Below are positions 24,476 to 34,581 of a stretch of 43,785 nt of DNA, piece after piece; the stretch's first letter is position 1; each line of letters starts with the position of its first letter. The stretch lies in the NCBI GenBank assembly GCA_015709205.1, contig JACCQO010000027.1:1-43785 (forward strand), in the 5' to 3' direction. Position numbers and translations under genes: made by a program. The notes below the pieces were generated by a model. It had not been told where the DNA came from. It ran no database searches and was given only the letters and a program-made list of their open reading frames with translations. The DNA is from Desulfovibrionaceae bacterium. Its GTDB lineage: Bacteria > Desulfobacterota > Desulfovibrionia > Desulfovibrionales > Desulfovibrionaceae.

Positions 24476-25468
24476 ATGACCGTAAAGACCGCCATCCGTG
24501 GGATGGGCGCCTGCGTCCCTCCCAGGGTCCTGACCAACGCCGACCTGGAAAAGATGGTCGATACCAGCGACGAGTGGATCACCACGCGCACCGGCATCAA
24601 GGAGCGCCACGTCGTGGAGCCCGGCGAGCCGGTTTCCGACCTGGCCGCCGCGGCCGCGCGCGCGGCCCTGACCGATGCCGGCATGGCCCCGGAGGAGCTC
24701 ACGCACATCCTCGTGGCCACCATCACCCCGGACGCCTACTGCCCCAGCGCGGCCTGCATCGTCGAGGAAAAACTCGGCCTGCGCGGGCTGCCGGCCTTCG
24801 ACATCAGCGCGGCCTGCTCCGGGTTCCTCTACGCCCTGCAGATGGGCCGCGCGATCCTGTGCATGGAGCCCGAGGCCAAGGTGCTCGTCGTCGCCGCCGA
24901 GGTGCTCAGCAGCCGCACCAACTGGTCCGACCGCGCCACCTGCGTGCTCTTCGGCGACGGCGCCGGGGCCGTGGTGCTCACGACCGAGGCCGAGCGCGCC
25001 TTGGCCACCGTGGAGGAGGTGCAACTGGCCTCGGACGGCTCCCTGGGCGACCTGCTGACCATCCGCGGCGGCGGGTCCGCGCGGCCCTACGCCCTGGGCG
25101 AGCCCGTGGCCGACGACTTCTTCATCCAGATGGGCGGACGCGAGGTCTTCAGGCACGCGGTACGCAACATGGAGGCCATCTCCCGCAGCACCCTGGCCGC
25201 CGCCGGGCTGGCCACCACGGACGTGGACCTGTTCATCCCCCACCAGGCCAACCTGCGGATCATCGACGCCGTGGGCAAGAAGCTGGATTTCGGCGCGGAC
25301 ACGGTCTACGTCAGCATCCACAAGTACGGCAACACTTCGGGCTCCTCGATCCCCCTGGCCATGGTCGACGCGCGCGCCGACGGACGCATCGCGCCCGGGA
25401 CCAACGTGCTGCTCACGGCCTTCGGCGGCGGGTTCACCTGGGGATCGGCGTTGTTGAAATTCAAATAA
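24476..25468 (+). CDS. fabH: 3-oxoacyl-ACP synthase III
   Basis: A 330-residue condensing enzyme that starts fatty-acid synthesis by joining acetyl-CoA and malonyl-ACP. The catalytic triad is visible: C114 in SAACSGF, H256 in PHQAN and N286 in KYGNTS. Length and N-terminus (IRGMGACVPPRVLTN) are typical. The Shine-Dalgarno is weak. The last codons run into an AT-rich stretch that carries candidate promoters for fabG. Confidence 0.98.
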   Translation: MTVKTAIRGMGACVPPRVLTNADLEKMVDTSDEWITTRTGIKERHVVEPGEPVSDLAAAAARAALTDAGMAPEELTHILVATITPDAYCPSAACIVEEKLGLRGLPAFDISAACSGFLYALQMGRAILCMEPEAKVLVVAAEVLSSRTNWSDRATCVLFGDGAGAVVLTTEAERALATVEEVQLASDGSLGDLLTIRGGGSARPYALGEPVADDFFIQMGGREVFRHAVRNMEAISRSTLAAAGLATTDVDLFIPHQANLRIIDAVGKKLDFGADTVYVSIHKYGNTSGSSIPLAMVDARADGRIAPGTNVLLTAFGGGFTWGSALLKFK

Positions 25469-25517
25469 TTTCGTACAATTGCTCAAAATTGAACTCCGAT
25501 TCCTTTTGTTGTATGAA
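25451..25517 (+). promoter_or_regulatory. AT-rich tandem promoter region of fabG-acpP
   Basis: Two overlapping candidates lie in this AT-rich patch: TTGTTG (25451-25456)-17-TACAAT (25474-25479), and TTGAAC (25489-25494)-17-TATGAA (25512-25517). Short inverted repeats are also present: ttgaaattcaa (25454-25464) and caatt, six bases, aattg. They could be operator sites. Confidence 0.5.
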
Positions 25518-25556
25518 GCGTAGTTCCCAACGCCACCGCAAACCCAGCGAGGACCA

Positions 25557-26288
25557 ATGAGCGATCTCGTCTCCACCGCGCTCGTCACGGGCGGCTCCAG
25601 GGGCATCGGCAAGGCCGTGGCCCTGGCCCTGGGCCAGGCCGGCCATCAGGTCTACCTGACCTACGTCTCCCGGCCCGAAGAGGCCGAGGCCGTGGCCGCG
25701 TCCATCGGCAAGGCGCGCGCCTTCCGCCTGGACGTGGGCGACCCCGAGGCCGTGGCCGCCTTCTTCCGCGACGAGATCAAGGACAAGGTCTCCCTGGACG
25801 TGCTGGTGAACAACGCGGGCATCACCAAGGACGGGCTGCTCATCCGCATGAAGGACGAGGACTTCGCCCGGGTCATCGACGTGAACCTGCAGGGCCCCTT
25901 CATCTGCCTGCGCGAGGCGGCCAAGATCATGGCCAAGCAGAGGGCTGGGCGGATCATCAACATGGCCTCGGTGGTGGGCATCACGGGGAACGCGGGCCAG
26001 GCCAACTACTCCGCGGCCAAGGCCGGGCTCATCGGCCTGACCAAGACCGCGGCCAAGGAGCTGGGCGGGCGCGGCGTCACGGTCAATGCCGTGGCCCCGG
26101 GCTTCATCGCTACGGACATGACCGCCTCCCTGCCGGAAAAGGTGCTGGAAGGCTTCATCGAGCAGATCCCGCTCAGGCGCGCGGGAACGCCCGAGGACGT
26201 GGCGCGGGTCGTGGCCTTCCTGGCCTCGGACGCGGCGTCCTACATAACCGGACAGGTGCTTTCGGTGGACGGCGGCATGCACATGTAG
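25557..26288 (+). CDS. fabG: 3-oxoacyl-ACP reductase
   Basis: A 243-residue short-chain dehydrogenase that reduces 3-oxoacyl-ACP with NADPH in each elongation cycle. The cofactor motif TGGSRGIG is at 11-18, NNAG at 85-88 and the catalytic S138, Y151 and K155 in the spacing YxxxK. The C-terminus ends [10 protein letters not shown], as usual. A gagg precedes the ATG. It is followed by acpP after 71 nt and preceded by an AT-rich promoter region. Confidence 0.97.
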   Translation: MSDLVSTALVTGGSRGIGKAVALALGQAGHQVYLTYVSRPEEAEAVAASIGKARAFRLDVGDPEAVAAFFRDEIKDKVSLDVLVNNAGITKDGLLIRMKDEDFARVIDVNLQGPFICLREAAKIMAKQRAGRIINMASVVGITGNAGQANYSAAKAGLIGLTKTAAKELGGRGVTVNAVAPGFIATDMTASLPEKVLEGFIEQIPLRRAGTPEDVARVVAFLASDAASYITGQVLSVDGGMHM

Positions 26289-26359
26289 CTGCACGCCGAC
26301 GTCCTATCGCAAACATTCGGCCAACAAACCAAAAACAACACTACTCTCTGGAGGGGACT

Positions 26360-26590
26360 ATGTCCGTTGAGGAAAAAGTCAAAAAGATCATCATGGACCA
26401 GCTGGGCGTTTCCGCCGACGAAGTTGTCGCCGACGCGGCCTTCGTGGACGACCTCGGCGCCGATTCCCTGGACCTGACCGAGCTGATCATGGCCATGGAA
26501 GAGGAATTCGGCATCGAGATCGACGACGACGACGCCCAGAAGATTCTCAAGGTCAAGGACGCGGTCTCCTACATCGAAGCCAACTCCTAG
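26360..26590 (+). CDS. acpP: Acyl carrier protein
   Basis: A 76-residue acidic carrier protein. The phosphopantetheine attachment serine is S36 in [10 protein letters not shown]. The helices are rich in Asp/Glu ([16 protein letters not shown]). A strong ggagggg Shine-Dalgarno precedes the ATG, in keeping with the high expression expected. A strong terminator follows, so acpP probably ends a fabG-acpP transcript and only part of transcription reads on to fabF. Confidence 0.98.
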   Translation: MSVEEKVKKIIMDQLGVSADEVVADAAFVDDLGADSLDLTELIMAMEEEFGIEIDDDDAQKILKVKDAVSYIEANS

Positions 26591-26619
26591 CCTGGTTTCA
26601 GGCGCTGGTGTCAATAGAG

Positions 26620-26661
26620 CTTGGGCGTCTTATGAAACCCTCATAAGGCGCTCAAGTTTTT
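26620..26661 (+). terminator. Terminator behind acpP
   Basis: A 16-bp stem with two G-U pairs (cttgggcgtcttatga at 26620-26635, tcataaggcgctcaag at 26641-26656, loop aaccc) is followed by five T. It lies 29 nt after the acpP stop, inside the fab gene run. Confidence 0.88.
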
Positions 26662-26744
26662 CCCCGGGACCCGCCCGACGGCTGCGGGGCTTCGCGCAGA
26701 AACGCCCCGGGAAACGCCCAAGCCGCACGCCCAACGAGGTGAAC

Positions 26745-27992
26745 ATGAGTCTGAACAGGGTCGTCGTGACCGGTCTTTCGGCCATCACGCCCATCGGCAG
26801 GGACCTGGAATCGAGCTGGACCAACCTGGTGGCCGGTGTCAGCGGCATCGGGCCCATCACCCAGTTCGACACCACCGAACACGCCACGAGCATCGCGGGC
26901 GAGGTCAAGGACTTCGACCCCGATGCCTACGGCGTGCCCTTCAAGGCCGCCAAGCGCATGGACCGCTTCTGCCAGTTGGCCGTGGCCGCGGGCAACCTGC
27001 TCTTCGAGCATACGGGCTGGACCATCCCCGAGGACGAGGAAGAACGCGTGGGCTGCATCCTGGGCTGCGGCCTGGGCGGCCTGCAGACCATCGAGACCTA
27101 CCACGCCAAGCTCCTGGAGCAGGGCCCCAAGCGCGTCTCGCCGTTCATGATCCCGGTGCTCATCTCCAACATGGCCCCGGGCCAGATCGCGATCTTCTCC
27201 AAGGCGCGCGGCCCGAACCTGGTGACCACCTCGGCCTGCGCCTCGGGCACCCACGGCATCGGCACGGCCTACAGCGAGATCCGCCTGGGCCGCGCCGACG
27301 CGATGATCACCGGCGGCGTGGAGGCCACGATCACGCCCCTGGCCGTGGCCGGGTTCAACGCGCTCAAGGCCCTGTCCACGCGCAACGACGACCCCGCGCA
27401 CGCCTCGCGGCCCTTTGACCGCGACCGCGACGGCTTCGTCATCGGCGAAGGCTGCGGCCTGCTGCTGCTGGAGTCCCTGGACCACGCCAAGGCGCGCGGC
27501 GCCACGATCCTGGCCGAGGTCGTGGGCTACGGCGCCTCCTCGGACGCCTACCACATGACCGCGCCGCCCGAGGACGGGCGCGGCATGGCCCTGGCCATGC
27601 GCGCGGCCCTGCGCGAGGCGGGTGTGGCCCCGGAGGCCGTGGAGCACATCAACGCCCACGCCACCTCCACCGAGCTCAACGACAGCTGCGAGACCAAGGC
27701 CATCAAGGCCGTGTTCGGCGACCACGCCAGGAAGCTGGCCATCACGGCCAACAAGTCCATGATCGGCCACCTGCTCGGCGCGGCCGGGGGCGTGGAGGCG
27801 GTCTTCAGCGTGCTCAGCCTTTCCCGCGGCGTGCTGCCCGGGACCATCAACCTGGACAATCCCGGCGAGGGGTGCGATCTCGACTACATGGCCGACGGCA
27901 GCCGCGAGCGGCAGGTGGAATACGTGCTCTCCAACTCCTTCGGCTTCGGCGGCACCAACGGGTGCCTGCTCTTCAAGCGCTACCAGGACTAG
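26745..27992 (+). CDS. fabF: 3-oxoacyl-ACP synthase II
   Basis: A 415-residue condensing enzyme for chain elongation. The catalytic cysteine is C165 in [10 protein letters not shown], and the two histidines lie in NAHATST and [12 protein letters not shown]. The C-terminus carries [10 protein letters not shown]. The ATG at 26745 is preceded by gaggtg; a GTG two codons upstream is a weaker alternative. It is separated from acpP by a terminator and followed by glyA after 38 nt. Confidence 0.98.
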   Translation: MSLNRVVVTGLSAITPIGRDLESSWTNLVAGVSGIGPITQFDTTEHATSIAGEVKDFDPDAYGVPFKAAKRMDRFCQLAVAAGNLLFEHTGWTIPEDEEERVGCILGCGLGGLQTIETYHAKLLEQGPKRVSPFMIPVLISNMAPGQIAIFSKARGPNLVTTSACASGTHGIGTAYSEIRLGRADAMITGGVEATITPLAVAGFNALKALSTRNDDPAHASRPFDRDRDGFVIGEGCGLLLLESLDHAKARGATILAEVVGYGASSDAYHMTAPPEDGRGMALAMRAALREAGVAPEAVEHINAHATSTELNDSCETKAIKAVFGDHARKLAITANKSMIGHLLGAAGGVEAVFSVLSLSRGVLPGTINLDNPGEGCDLDYMADGSRERQVEYVLSNSFGFGGTNGCLLFKRYQD

Positions 27993-28030
27993 CAAACCAC
28001 CCGACGACGGGCGGCACAAGGACATTCACA

Positions 28031-29272
28031 ATGGACGAACTCCTCATCCAGGATCCGCAGATCGGGGCGGCCGTGGTCCAGGAGATCGAGCGCCAGACCT
28101 CGGGCCTGGAGCTGATCGCCTCCGAGAACTTCACCTCCACGGCCGTGCGCCAGGCCTGCGGCAGCGTGCTCACGCACAAGTACGCCGAAGGCTACTCCGG
28201 CAAGCGCTACTACGGCGGCTGCCACTTCATCGACATCGCCGAGGACCTGGCCAACGAGCGCGCCAGGAAGCTCTTCGGCTGCGCCTACTCCAACGTGCAG
28301 CCCCACTCCGGGTCCCAGGCCAACATGGGCGTGTACTTCGCCGCGCTCAAGCCCGGCGACACCATCCTGGGCATGGACCTCTCCCACGGCGGCCACCTGA
28401 CACACGGCTCGCCCGTGAACTTCTCCGGCAAGCTGTACAACATCGTCTTCTACGGCGTGAAGAAGGAGACCGGGACCATCGACTACGACCAGGTCGAGGC
28501 CCTGGCCAAGGAGCACAAGCCGCAGATGATCGTGGCCGGCGCCAGCGCCTATCCGCGGACCATCGACTTCGCCCGCTTCCGCGCCATCGCCGACGAGGTC
28601 GGGGCCAAGCTCATGGTCGACATGGCCCACATCGCCGGGCTCGTGGCCGTGGGGCTGCATCCCACGCCCATCGGCCACGCCCATTACACGACCACGACCA
28701 CGCACAAGACCCTGCGCGGCCCGCGCGGCGGCATGATCCTGTCCGACGAGGAGTTCGGCAAGTCGATCAACTCGAACATCTTCCCCGGCATCCAGGGCGG
28801 CCCGCTGATGCACATCATCGCGGCCAAGGCCGTGGCCTTCGGCGAGGCCCTGCGCCCCGAGTTCGCCGTCTACCAGAAGCAGATCATCGCCAACGCCCAG
28901 GCCCTGGCCAAGGCGCTCACGGACGAGGGCTTCGACCTCGTCTCCGGCGGCACGGACAACCACCTCATGCTCGTGGACCTGACCAACAAGTCCATCACCG
29001 GCAAGGACGCCCAGCTGGCCCTGGACCGCGCGGGCATCACGGTGAACAAGAACACCGTGCCCTTCGAGACCCTCTCGCCCTTCGTGACCTCGGGCATCCG
29101 CATCGGCACCCCGGCCCTGACCACGCGCGGCATGAAGGAGCCCGAGATGCAGCGCATCGGCGGGTGGATCGTGGACGCCCTGGCGAACATCGACAACACC
29201 GGCCGCCTCGACGCCATCCGCGACGAGGTCCAGTCCTTTGCCCGGGACTACCCGCTCTTCACCTGGTCCTAG
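28031..29272 (+). CDS. glyA: Serine hydroxymethyltransferase
   Basis: A 413-residue PLP enzyme that converts serine and tetrahydrofolate to glycine and 5,10-methylene-tetrahydrofolate. The PLP lysine is K226 in [14 protein letters not shown]. Other landmarks are [10 protein letters not shown] (27-36), [14 protein letters not shown] (51-64) and [11 protein letters not shown]. Aagga precedes the ATG. A terminator follows directly, ending the fabF-glyA unit. Its product feeds dTMP and purine synthesis, which fits the next gene, a dCMP deaminase. Confidence 0.98.
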   Translation: MDELLIQDPQIGAAVVQEIERQTSGLELIASENFTSTAVRQACGSVLTHKYAEGYSGKRYYGGCHFIDIAEDLANERARKLFGCAYSNVQPHSGSQANMGVYFAALKPGDTILGMDLSHGGHLTHGSPVNFSGKLYNIVFYGVKKETGTIDYDQVEALAKEHKPQMIVAGASAYPRTIDFARFRAIADEVGAKLMVDMAHIAGLVAVGLHPTPIGHAHYTTTTTHKTLRGPRGGMILSDEEFGKSINSNIFPGIQGGPLMHIIAAKAVAFGEALRPEFAVYQKQIIANAQALAKALTDEGFDLVSGGTDNHLMLVDLTNKSITGKDAQLALDRAGITVNKNTVPFETLSPFVTSGIRIGTPALTTRGMKEPEMQRIGGWIVDALANIDNTGRLDAIRDEVQSFARDYPLFTWS

Positions 29273-29288
29273 ACCGCAGACCGTTTCG

Positions 29289-29320
29289 CGCGGCGGGAGG
29301 CCCTCCTCCCGCCGCGTTTT
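29289..29320 (+). terminator. Terminator of glyA
   Basis: A perfect 12-bp stem (cgcggcgggagg / cctcccgccgcg, loop ccct) is followed by four T, 16 nt after the glyA stop. Confidence 0.88.
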
Positions 29321-29322
29321 GA

Positions 29323-29354
29323 CAACCGCGCCCCAGGGCGCTTCGGAGCGCAGC
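29323..29354 (+). promoter_or_regulatory. 32-nt leader matched in front of ribE
   Basis: The 32 nt before the deaminase start begin with caaccgcgccccagg, which recurs at exactly the same distance (32 nt) before the ribE start at 30971-31002; both then share cgc, two bases, cggag. Function is unknown; it could be a shared translational or regulatory element. Confidence 0.35.
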
Positions 29355-29810
29355 ATGGAACAACGCATTCCCTGGCCGGACTACTTCATGCGCATCGCCT
29401 TCATGGTCGCCGAGCGCTCCACCTGCCTGCGCCGCAAGGTCGGCGCCGTGGCCGTCAAGGACAAGCGCATCCTGGCCACGGGCTACAACGGCGCGCCCTC
29501 GGACCTGGCCCACTGCCTGCAGACCGGCTGCCTGCGCGAGAAGCTCGGCGTGCCCTCGGGCCAGCGCCACGAGATCTGCCGCGGCCTGCACGCCGAGCAG
29601 AACGTCATCATCCAGGCTGCGGTGCACGGCATCCCCATCGGGGGCGCGACCATCTACTGCACCACCCAGCCCTGCCTGATCTGCACCAAGATGCTCATCA
29701 ACTGCGGCGTGGAGGCCATCTACTACGCCGAGAGCTACCCGGACGAACTGTCCGAAGGCATGCTCCAGGAAGCCGGAATCGTTCATGAAGTCCTCCCCTG
29801 CCAGGGGTAA
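29355..29810 (+). CDS. Deoxycytidylate (dCMP) deaminase family protein
   Basis: A 151-residue zinc deaminase that probably converts dCMP to dUMP for dTMP synthesis (ComEB type). The zinc site is H79-A-E81 in LHAEQNVI with C107 and C110 in PCLIC. The family segment [12 protein letters not shown] (43-54) supports dCMP rather than cytidine. ggag lies upstream of the ATG. The 3' end overlaps ribD by 26 bp, so the gene is coupled to the riboflavin run; RibD itself has a related deaminase fold. Confidence 0.92.
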   Translation: MEQRIPWPDYFMRIAFMVAERSTCLRRKVGAVAVKDKRILATGYNGAPSDLAHCLQTGCLREKLGVPSGQRHEICRGLHAEQNVIIQAAVHGIPIGGATIYCTTQPCLICTKMLINCGVEAIYYAESYPDELSEGMLQEAGIVHEVLPCQG

Positions 29811-30921
29811 GCCGAACCCCGAGTTCATGCGCCGGGCCGCGCACCTGGCCGAGCGCGCCCGCGGCTACACGGCCCCCAACCCCTGCGTGGGCGCGGTGGC
29901 CGTGCAGGACGGGCACGTGGTGGCCGAGGGCCGGCACACGGCCTGCGGCAAGCCGCACGCCGAGGTGGAGTGCATCGCCGACGCGCGCGACAAGGGCGTG
30001 GACCTGGCGGCCTGCGACCTCTACGTGACCCTGGAGCCCTGCAACCACCACGGCAGGACCCCGCCCTGCACCGAGGCCATCCTGGCCGCGGGTATCCCGC
30101 GCGTGATCGTGGGCGCTGCGGACCCCAACCCGGACGTGGCCGGGGGCGGCATGGCCCGGCTGCGCGAGGCCGGGGTGGAGGTGGTCGAGGGCGTGGAGCG
30201 CGAGCTCTGCGAGGACCTCATCGCAGATTTCCTGGCCTGGAAGACGTCGGAGCAGCCTTACGTCTACCTCAAGCTGGCCTGCACCCTGGACGGCAAGATC
30301 GCCACGCGCACCGGGCATTCGCGCTGGGTCACGGGGCCGGAGTCGCGCGCCGCGGTGCACGACCTGCGCGGCCGCGTCCAGGCCGTGCTGGTCGGCGGCA
30401 ACACGCTCTACGCCGACGACCCGCTGCTGACCTGCCGCTTCGGCGACGCGGACCGCCGCACGCAGCCCCTGGCCGTGGTCGCGACCTCGCGTCTGCCCGA
30501 GGCGGACGCGCCGCTGGCCCTGGTGACGCGGCGCGCGCAGGAGACCGTGTTCCTCACCAGCGAGGAGGCCGCGGCCTCGCCCGCGGCCGAGGCCCTGCGC
30601 CGTTCCGGCTGCCGCGTGTGGGGGCTGCCGGGCCATCCCGGGGACCTGAACCTGCGCGCGGGCCTGGCCCGGCTGCGCGCCGAGGCGGGCTGCTGGTCCG
30701 TGCTCTGCGAGGGCGGCAGCTCCCTGGGGCTGGCCATGCTCCTGCACGGCCTGGTGCACGAACTGCACCTTTACCTGGCCCCGACCATCCTCGGCGACGC
30801 CGAGGCCAAGGGCCTGTTCACGGGCCGCGCGCCGGAGCTGATGGACGAGGCCCTGCGCTTTTCCCTGCGCCGCACGGACCGTTTCGGCGAGGACGTGCGG
30901 CTGGTGCTCCGGCCCCACTAA
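29785..30921 (+). CDS. ribD: Bifunctional riboflavin deaminase/reductase RibD
   Basis: A 378-residue fusion that deaminates and then reduces the pyrimidine intermediate in riboflavin synthesis. The N-terminal deaminase has zinc ligands in HAE (58-60), C86 and C95 ([13 protein letters not shown]). The C-terminal reductase starts near 158 ([19 protein letters not shown]) and contains VTGPESR and CEGGSSLG. The ATG at 29785 lies inside the deaminase gene; a later start at 29827 is possible. It opens the rib genes in the order ribD-ribE-ribBA-ribH. I looked for an FMN riboswitch upstream and did not see one. Confidence 0.96.
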   Translation: MKSSPARGKPNPEFMRRAAHLAERARGYTAPNPCVGAVAVQDGHVVAEGRHTACGKPHAEVECIADARDKGVDLAACDLYVTLEPCNHHGRTPPCTEAILAAGIPRVIVGAADPNPDVAGGGMARLREAGVEVVEGVERELCEDLIADFLAWKTSEQPYVYLKLACTLDGKIATRTGHSRWVTGPESRAAVHDLRGRVQAVLVGGNTLYADDPLLTCRFGDADRRTQPLAVVATSRLPEADAPLALVTRRAQETVFLTSEEAAASPAAEALRRSGCRVWGLPGHPGDLNLRAGLARLRAEAGCWSVLCEGGSSLGLAMLLHGLVHELHLYLAPTILGDAEAKGLFTGRAPELMDEALRFSLRRTDRFGEDVRLVLRPH

Positions 30922-30970
30922 CCGGGCCGCCGTTCAGCGCGCAAGGCCGACGGACGGCCCCGGCAGGCGG

Positions 30971-31002
30971 CAACCGCGCCCCAGGCGCAACGGAGGCAAG
31001 CG
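30971..31002 (+). promoter_or_regulatory. 32-nt leader of ribE matching that of the dCMP deaminase
   Basis: Second copy of the element at 29323-29354: caaccgcgccccagg at the identical distance of 32 nt from the ATG, followed by a similar Shine-Dalgarno region (cggagg). Confidence 0.35.
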
Positions 31003-31686
31003 ATGTTCACCGGACTGATTCAGGCCATGGGCCGCGTGGCGAGCCTGGAGGCGCGCGGCGGCCAGACCCGGCTGCGCGTGGGACTGCTCGCGCCCCTGGC
31101 CGGGGAGCGCGCCCTTGTCGGCGGCGAATCCATCGCCGTGAACGGGGCCTGCCTCACGGTGGAGACCTTCGGCCCTGACTGGTTCTCGGCCTACGCCTCG
31201 AGCGAAACCATGTCGCGCACCAACCTGGGCGCACTCTCGGCCGGGGCCGTGGTCAACCTGGAGCGCGCCCTGGCCCTGGGCGAGCGCCTCGGCGGGCACC
31301 TGGTCAGCGGCCACGTGGACTGCGCGGCCCAGGTCGCGCTGTGCGAGAAGGCGGGCGAATCCACGCGGTTCCGCTTCACCTTCCCGGCCGAGTACGGCCC
31401 GCAGGTCATCGCCAAGGGCTCCGTGGCTCTTGACGGCGTGAGCCTGACGGTTAACAATTGCGGGTCGGACTTCCTGGAGGTCAACGTGATCCCGGCCACG
31501 CAGCGGGAGACGACCATCGGGGGGTGGCAGCCCGGCTACCGGGCCAACATGGAGACCGACATGATCGGCAAGTACGTGCAGCGCATGCTCGCGCCCTGGA
31601 CGGGGAGCACTTCCGGGGAGGGCCGCGCCGCCGCCGAGCCCGCCTCGCCCATCACCGAGGATTTTTTGCGCAGGCACGGCTTCTAG
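31003..31686 (+). CDS. ribE: Riboflavin synthase alpha chain
   Basis: A 227-residue enzyme that dismutates two 6,7-dimethyl-8-ribityllumazine molecules to riboflavin. It has the internal duplication of the family: [15 protein letters not shown] at the start, and the second lumazine-binding repeat beginning near residue 97 ([16 protein letters not shown]). [11 protein letters not shown] and [12 protein letters not shown] are the paired core motifs of the two repeats. acggagg precedes the ATG. The C-terminus is about 10-15 residues longer than average and Ala/Glu-rich. Confidence 0.96.
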   Translation: MFTGLIQAMGRVASLEARGGQTRLRVGLLAPLAGERALVGGESIAVNGACLTVETFGPDWFSAYASSETMSRTNLGALSAGAVVNLERALALGERLGGHLVSGHVDCAAQVALCEKAGESTRFRFTFPAEYGPQVIAKGSVALDGVSLTVNNCGSDFLEVNVIPATQRETTIGGWQPGYRANMETDMIGKYVQRMLAPWTGSTSGEGRAAAEPASPITEDFLRRHGF

Positions 31687-31744
31687 CCCAGGCCCGCGAC
31701 ATCACAGCGCCGTTCCCCCGGGGGCGGCGGAAGGATACGACGCA

Positions 31745-32980
31745 ATGCCGCTTTGCCCGGCCGACAAGGCCATCGAGGAAATCCGCCAGGGCCGCATGAT
31801 CATCCTGGTGGACGACGAGGACAGGGAAAACGAGGGCGATCTGACCATCGCCGCCGAGATGGTGACCCCGGAGGTCATCAACTTCATGGCCAAGTACGGC
31901 CGCGGCCTGATCTGCCTGGCCATGGCCCCGGAATGGATCGACAAGCTCGAACTGCCGATGATGACGCGGCGCAACGAGTCGCAGTTCGGCACGGCCTTCA
32001 CCGTGTCCGTGGAGGCGCGCAAGGGCGTGACCACGGGCATCAGCGCGGCCGACCGCGCGCACACCATCCTCACGGCCGTGGCCGACGACGTGCGCCCGCA
32101 CGACCTGGTCACCCCCGGGCACGTCTTTCCCCTGCGCGCCCGCCACGGCGGCGTGCTCGTGCGCGCCGGACAGACCGAGGGCGGCGTGGACCTCTCCAAG
32201 CTCGCCGGGCTCAAGCCCGCGTCCGTGATCTGCGAGATCATGAAGGACGACGGGACCATGGCGCGCATGCCCGACCTCATGGAATTCGCCGACGAGCACG
32301 GGCTGAAGATCGCCACGGTCAAGGACCTCATCCGCTACCGCATGCAGCACGGCCAGATCTCGGTCAAGCGCGTGGCCGAGGCCAAGCTGCCCACCTGCTA
32401 CGGCGGCGACTTCACGATCATCGCCTACAGCAACGAGCTGGACGACAACACCCACGTGGCCCTGGTCAAGGGCGACATCTCCCCGGACAAGCCCACCCTG
32501 GTGCGCGTGCACTCGGAATGCCTCACCGGCGACGTCATGGGCTCCATGCGCTGCGACTGCGGCGGCCAGCTCCAGGCGGCCATGCGCCAGATCGGCGACG
32601 AGGGCGAGGGCGTGGTGCTCTACATGCGCCAAGAGGGCCGGGGCATCGGCCTGGCCAACAAGATCAAGGCCTACGCCCTGCAGGACCAGGGGATGGACAC
32701 CGTGGAGGCCAACCGCAAGCTGGGCTTCAAGCCCGACCTGCGCGACTACGGCGTGGGCGCGCAGATCCTCGTGGACCTGGGCGTGCGCGAGATGCGCCTG
32801 ATGACCAACAACCCCAAGAAGATCGTGGGACTGGAAGGCTACGGGCTCAAGGTCGTGGACCGCGTGCCCCTGGAGATCGTGTCCTGCGTGACCAACGAAT
32901 ACTACCTGCGCACCAAGAAAGAGAAAATGGGCCACATGCTGCACCTGGACCCCGAAGACAACCAGGAAGCCGCGGGCTAG
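31745..32980 (+). CDS. ribBA: Bifunctional DHBP synthase / GTP cyclohydrolase II
   Basis: A 411-residue fusion supplying both precursors of lumazine. The N-terminal 3,4-dihydroxy-2-butanone 4-phosphate synthase shows [16 protein letters not shown] (residues 19-34) and [21 protein letters not shown]. The C-terminal GTP cyclohydrolase II has the zinc cysteines in [16 protein letters not shown] and the [20 protein letters not shown] segment. Both halves keep their catalytic residues. aagga lies upstream. It is followed by ribH after 31 nt. Confidence 0.97.
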   Translation: MPLCPADKAIEEIRQGRMIILVDDEDRENEGDLTIAAEMVTPEVINFMAKYGRGLICLAMAPEWIDKLELPMMTRRNESQFGTAFTVSVEARKGVTTGISAADRAHTILTAVADDVRPHDLVTPGHVFPLRARHGGVLVRAGQTEGGVDLSKLAGLKPASVICEIMKDDGTMARMPDLMEFADEHGLKIATVKDLIRYRMQHGQISVKRVAEAKLPTCYGGDFTIIAYSNELDDNTHVALVKGDISPDKPTLVRVHSECLTGDVMGSMRCDCGGQLQAAMRQIGDEGEGVVLYMRQEGRGIGLANKIKAYALQDQGMDTVEANRKLGFKPDLRDYGVGAQILVDLGVREMRLMTNNPKKIVGLEGYGLKVVDRVPLEIVSCVTNEYYLRTKKEKMGHMLHLDPEDNQEAAG

Positions 32981-33011
32981 GCCGCGCGCCCCAAACCGCA
33001 TGGAGACAGCA

Positions 33012-33482
<471 letters not shown>

Positions 33483-33953
33483 TTGCACGACGATACGCCG
33501 AACAAAAAGCCCTCGCGCCGCGAGGCGCGCGAGCGCGCCTTTCAGGTGCTCTACGGGCTGACCCTGGTGCCGCCCGACGACGAGGCCGGGCTGGAGGCCG
33601 CCTTCGTCCAGGCCCCGGACCCGGAGGTGGAGGGCGCCACGGGCGCCCTGGCCGCCGGGTTCGCCTGGCAGCTGGTCCACGGGGTCTGGACGCGCCGCGA
33701 GGAGCTCGACGAGATCATCGCGCGCTTTTCCAAGCACTGGAAGGTCGCGCGCATCGCGCGCATCGAGCTGACCATCCTGCGGCTGGCGGTCTACGAGATG
33801 CTCTACGTGGACGACGTGCCGACCAAGGTGGCCATGAACGAGGCCATCGAGCTGGCCAAGCGGTTCGGCGACGACAATTCCCGCAGTTTCGTCAACGGCA
33901 TTCTGGACGCGGCGGGCAGGGCGCGCGAACATGGTGAGATTGGGACTCGTTAA
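33483..33953 (+). CDS. nusB: Transcription antitermination factor NusB
   Basis: A 156-residue all-helical RNA-binding protein that with NusE forms the rRNA antitermination complex. The N-terminus SRREARERAFQVLYGL and the C-terminal VPTKVAMNEAIELAKRFGDDNSRSFVNGILD are the family signatures. The start is a TTG immediately after the ribH stop, with ggag inside ribH, so the two are coupled. ribH-nusB linkage is widespread. The 3' end overlaps the next gene by 23 bp. Confidence 0.95.
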   Translation: MHDDTPNKKPSRREARERAFQVLYGLTLVPPDDEAGLEAAFVQAPDPEVEGATGALAAGFAWQLVHGVWTRREELDEIIARFSKHWKVARIARIELTILRLAVYEMLYVDDVPTKVAMNEAIELAKRFGDDNSRSFVNGILDAAGRAREHGEIGTR

Positions 33954-34464
33954 GGACCTGACGGCCCTGCCCGCGGAGTACCGCTATCTGGCCATGCGCC
34001 AGGCCCACGGCCTCAACGGGCTGCACACCGAGGCGCGCTCCTGGCCCGTGGGCGGCGGCGAGCAGCGCTTCGAACTGGTGGCCCGCGTGGGCTTCACGCG
34101 CGGCTGCAAATGGGCCGCGGAGCTGGCGGGCGTGCTCGCGGGCATGGGCTGGCGGCAGTGGGCCATGGATCCCCTGGAGCTCTCCGGGGTCCTGGGCCTT
34201 GCGCCCGAAGAGGCCATGGCCCTGTGGGGCGGCCGCTTCTTCGCCGCCTACGCCGCGGACGCCGACGTGGTGCTGCGCGCCGGGGCCCAGCGCGAAACCA
34301 TCCGCCGCGGCCTGGCCGCGTGGGAGGCCAGCCACCCCGGGGTGGCCTTTGCCGAGGAGCTGGATTTCGACGGCGCGGAGCGTGCGCGCATGGCCAAGCG
34401 GCTGGACCGCAAGTCCGCCCTGCGCGCGCTGCTGCGGCCCCGCCCCACGGGCCACCAGGGCTGA
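33931..34464 (+). CDS. Uncharacterised protein between nusB and leuS
   Basis: A 177-residue protein that I do not recognise. It has no signal peptide or membrane helix. It is basic at the N-terminus (MVRLGLVKDLTALP) and at the C-terminus (RKSALRALLRPRP), and tryptophan-containing in the middle (GCKWAAELAGVLAGMGWRQW). Third codon positions are almost all G or C, as in the neighbouring genuine genes, and the ATG overlaps nusB by 23 bp, which supports a real coupled gene. Its position suggests a role in translation or RNA work, but that is only neighbourhood. Confidence 0.75.
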   Translation: MVRLGLVKDLTALPAEYRYLAMRQAHGLNGLHTEARSWPVGGGEQRFELVARVGFTRGCKWAAELAGVLAGMGWRQWAMDPLELSGVLGLAPEEAMALWGGRFFAAYAADADVVLRAGAQRETIRRGLAAWEASHPGVAFAEELDFDGAERARMAKRLDRKSALRALLRPRPTGHQG

Positions 34465-34581
34465 CGGACGGGACCGGAATCGAGGTTGCGACCGCACCCG
34501 CGACAAGAAACCGGAGAGGCCGAAACCGGCCGATACGTCACCAACCGGGCCCGCCGGGCCCACAGCAAGGACTCGAGCACG

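Noticed and set aside
29273-31002. FMN riboswitch in front of the riboflavin genes
   Set aside because: The gaps are too short and lack the conserved helices; ribD starts inside the preceding gene.
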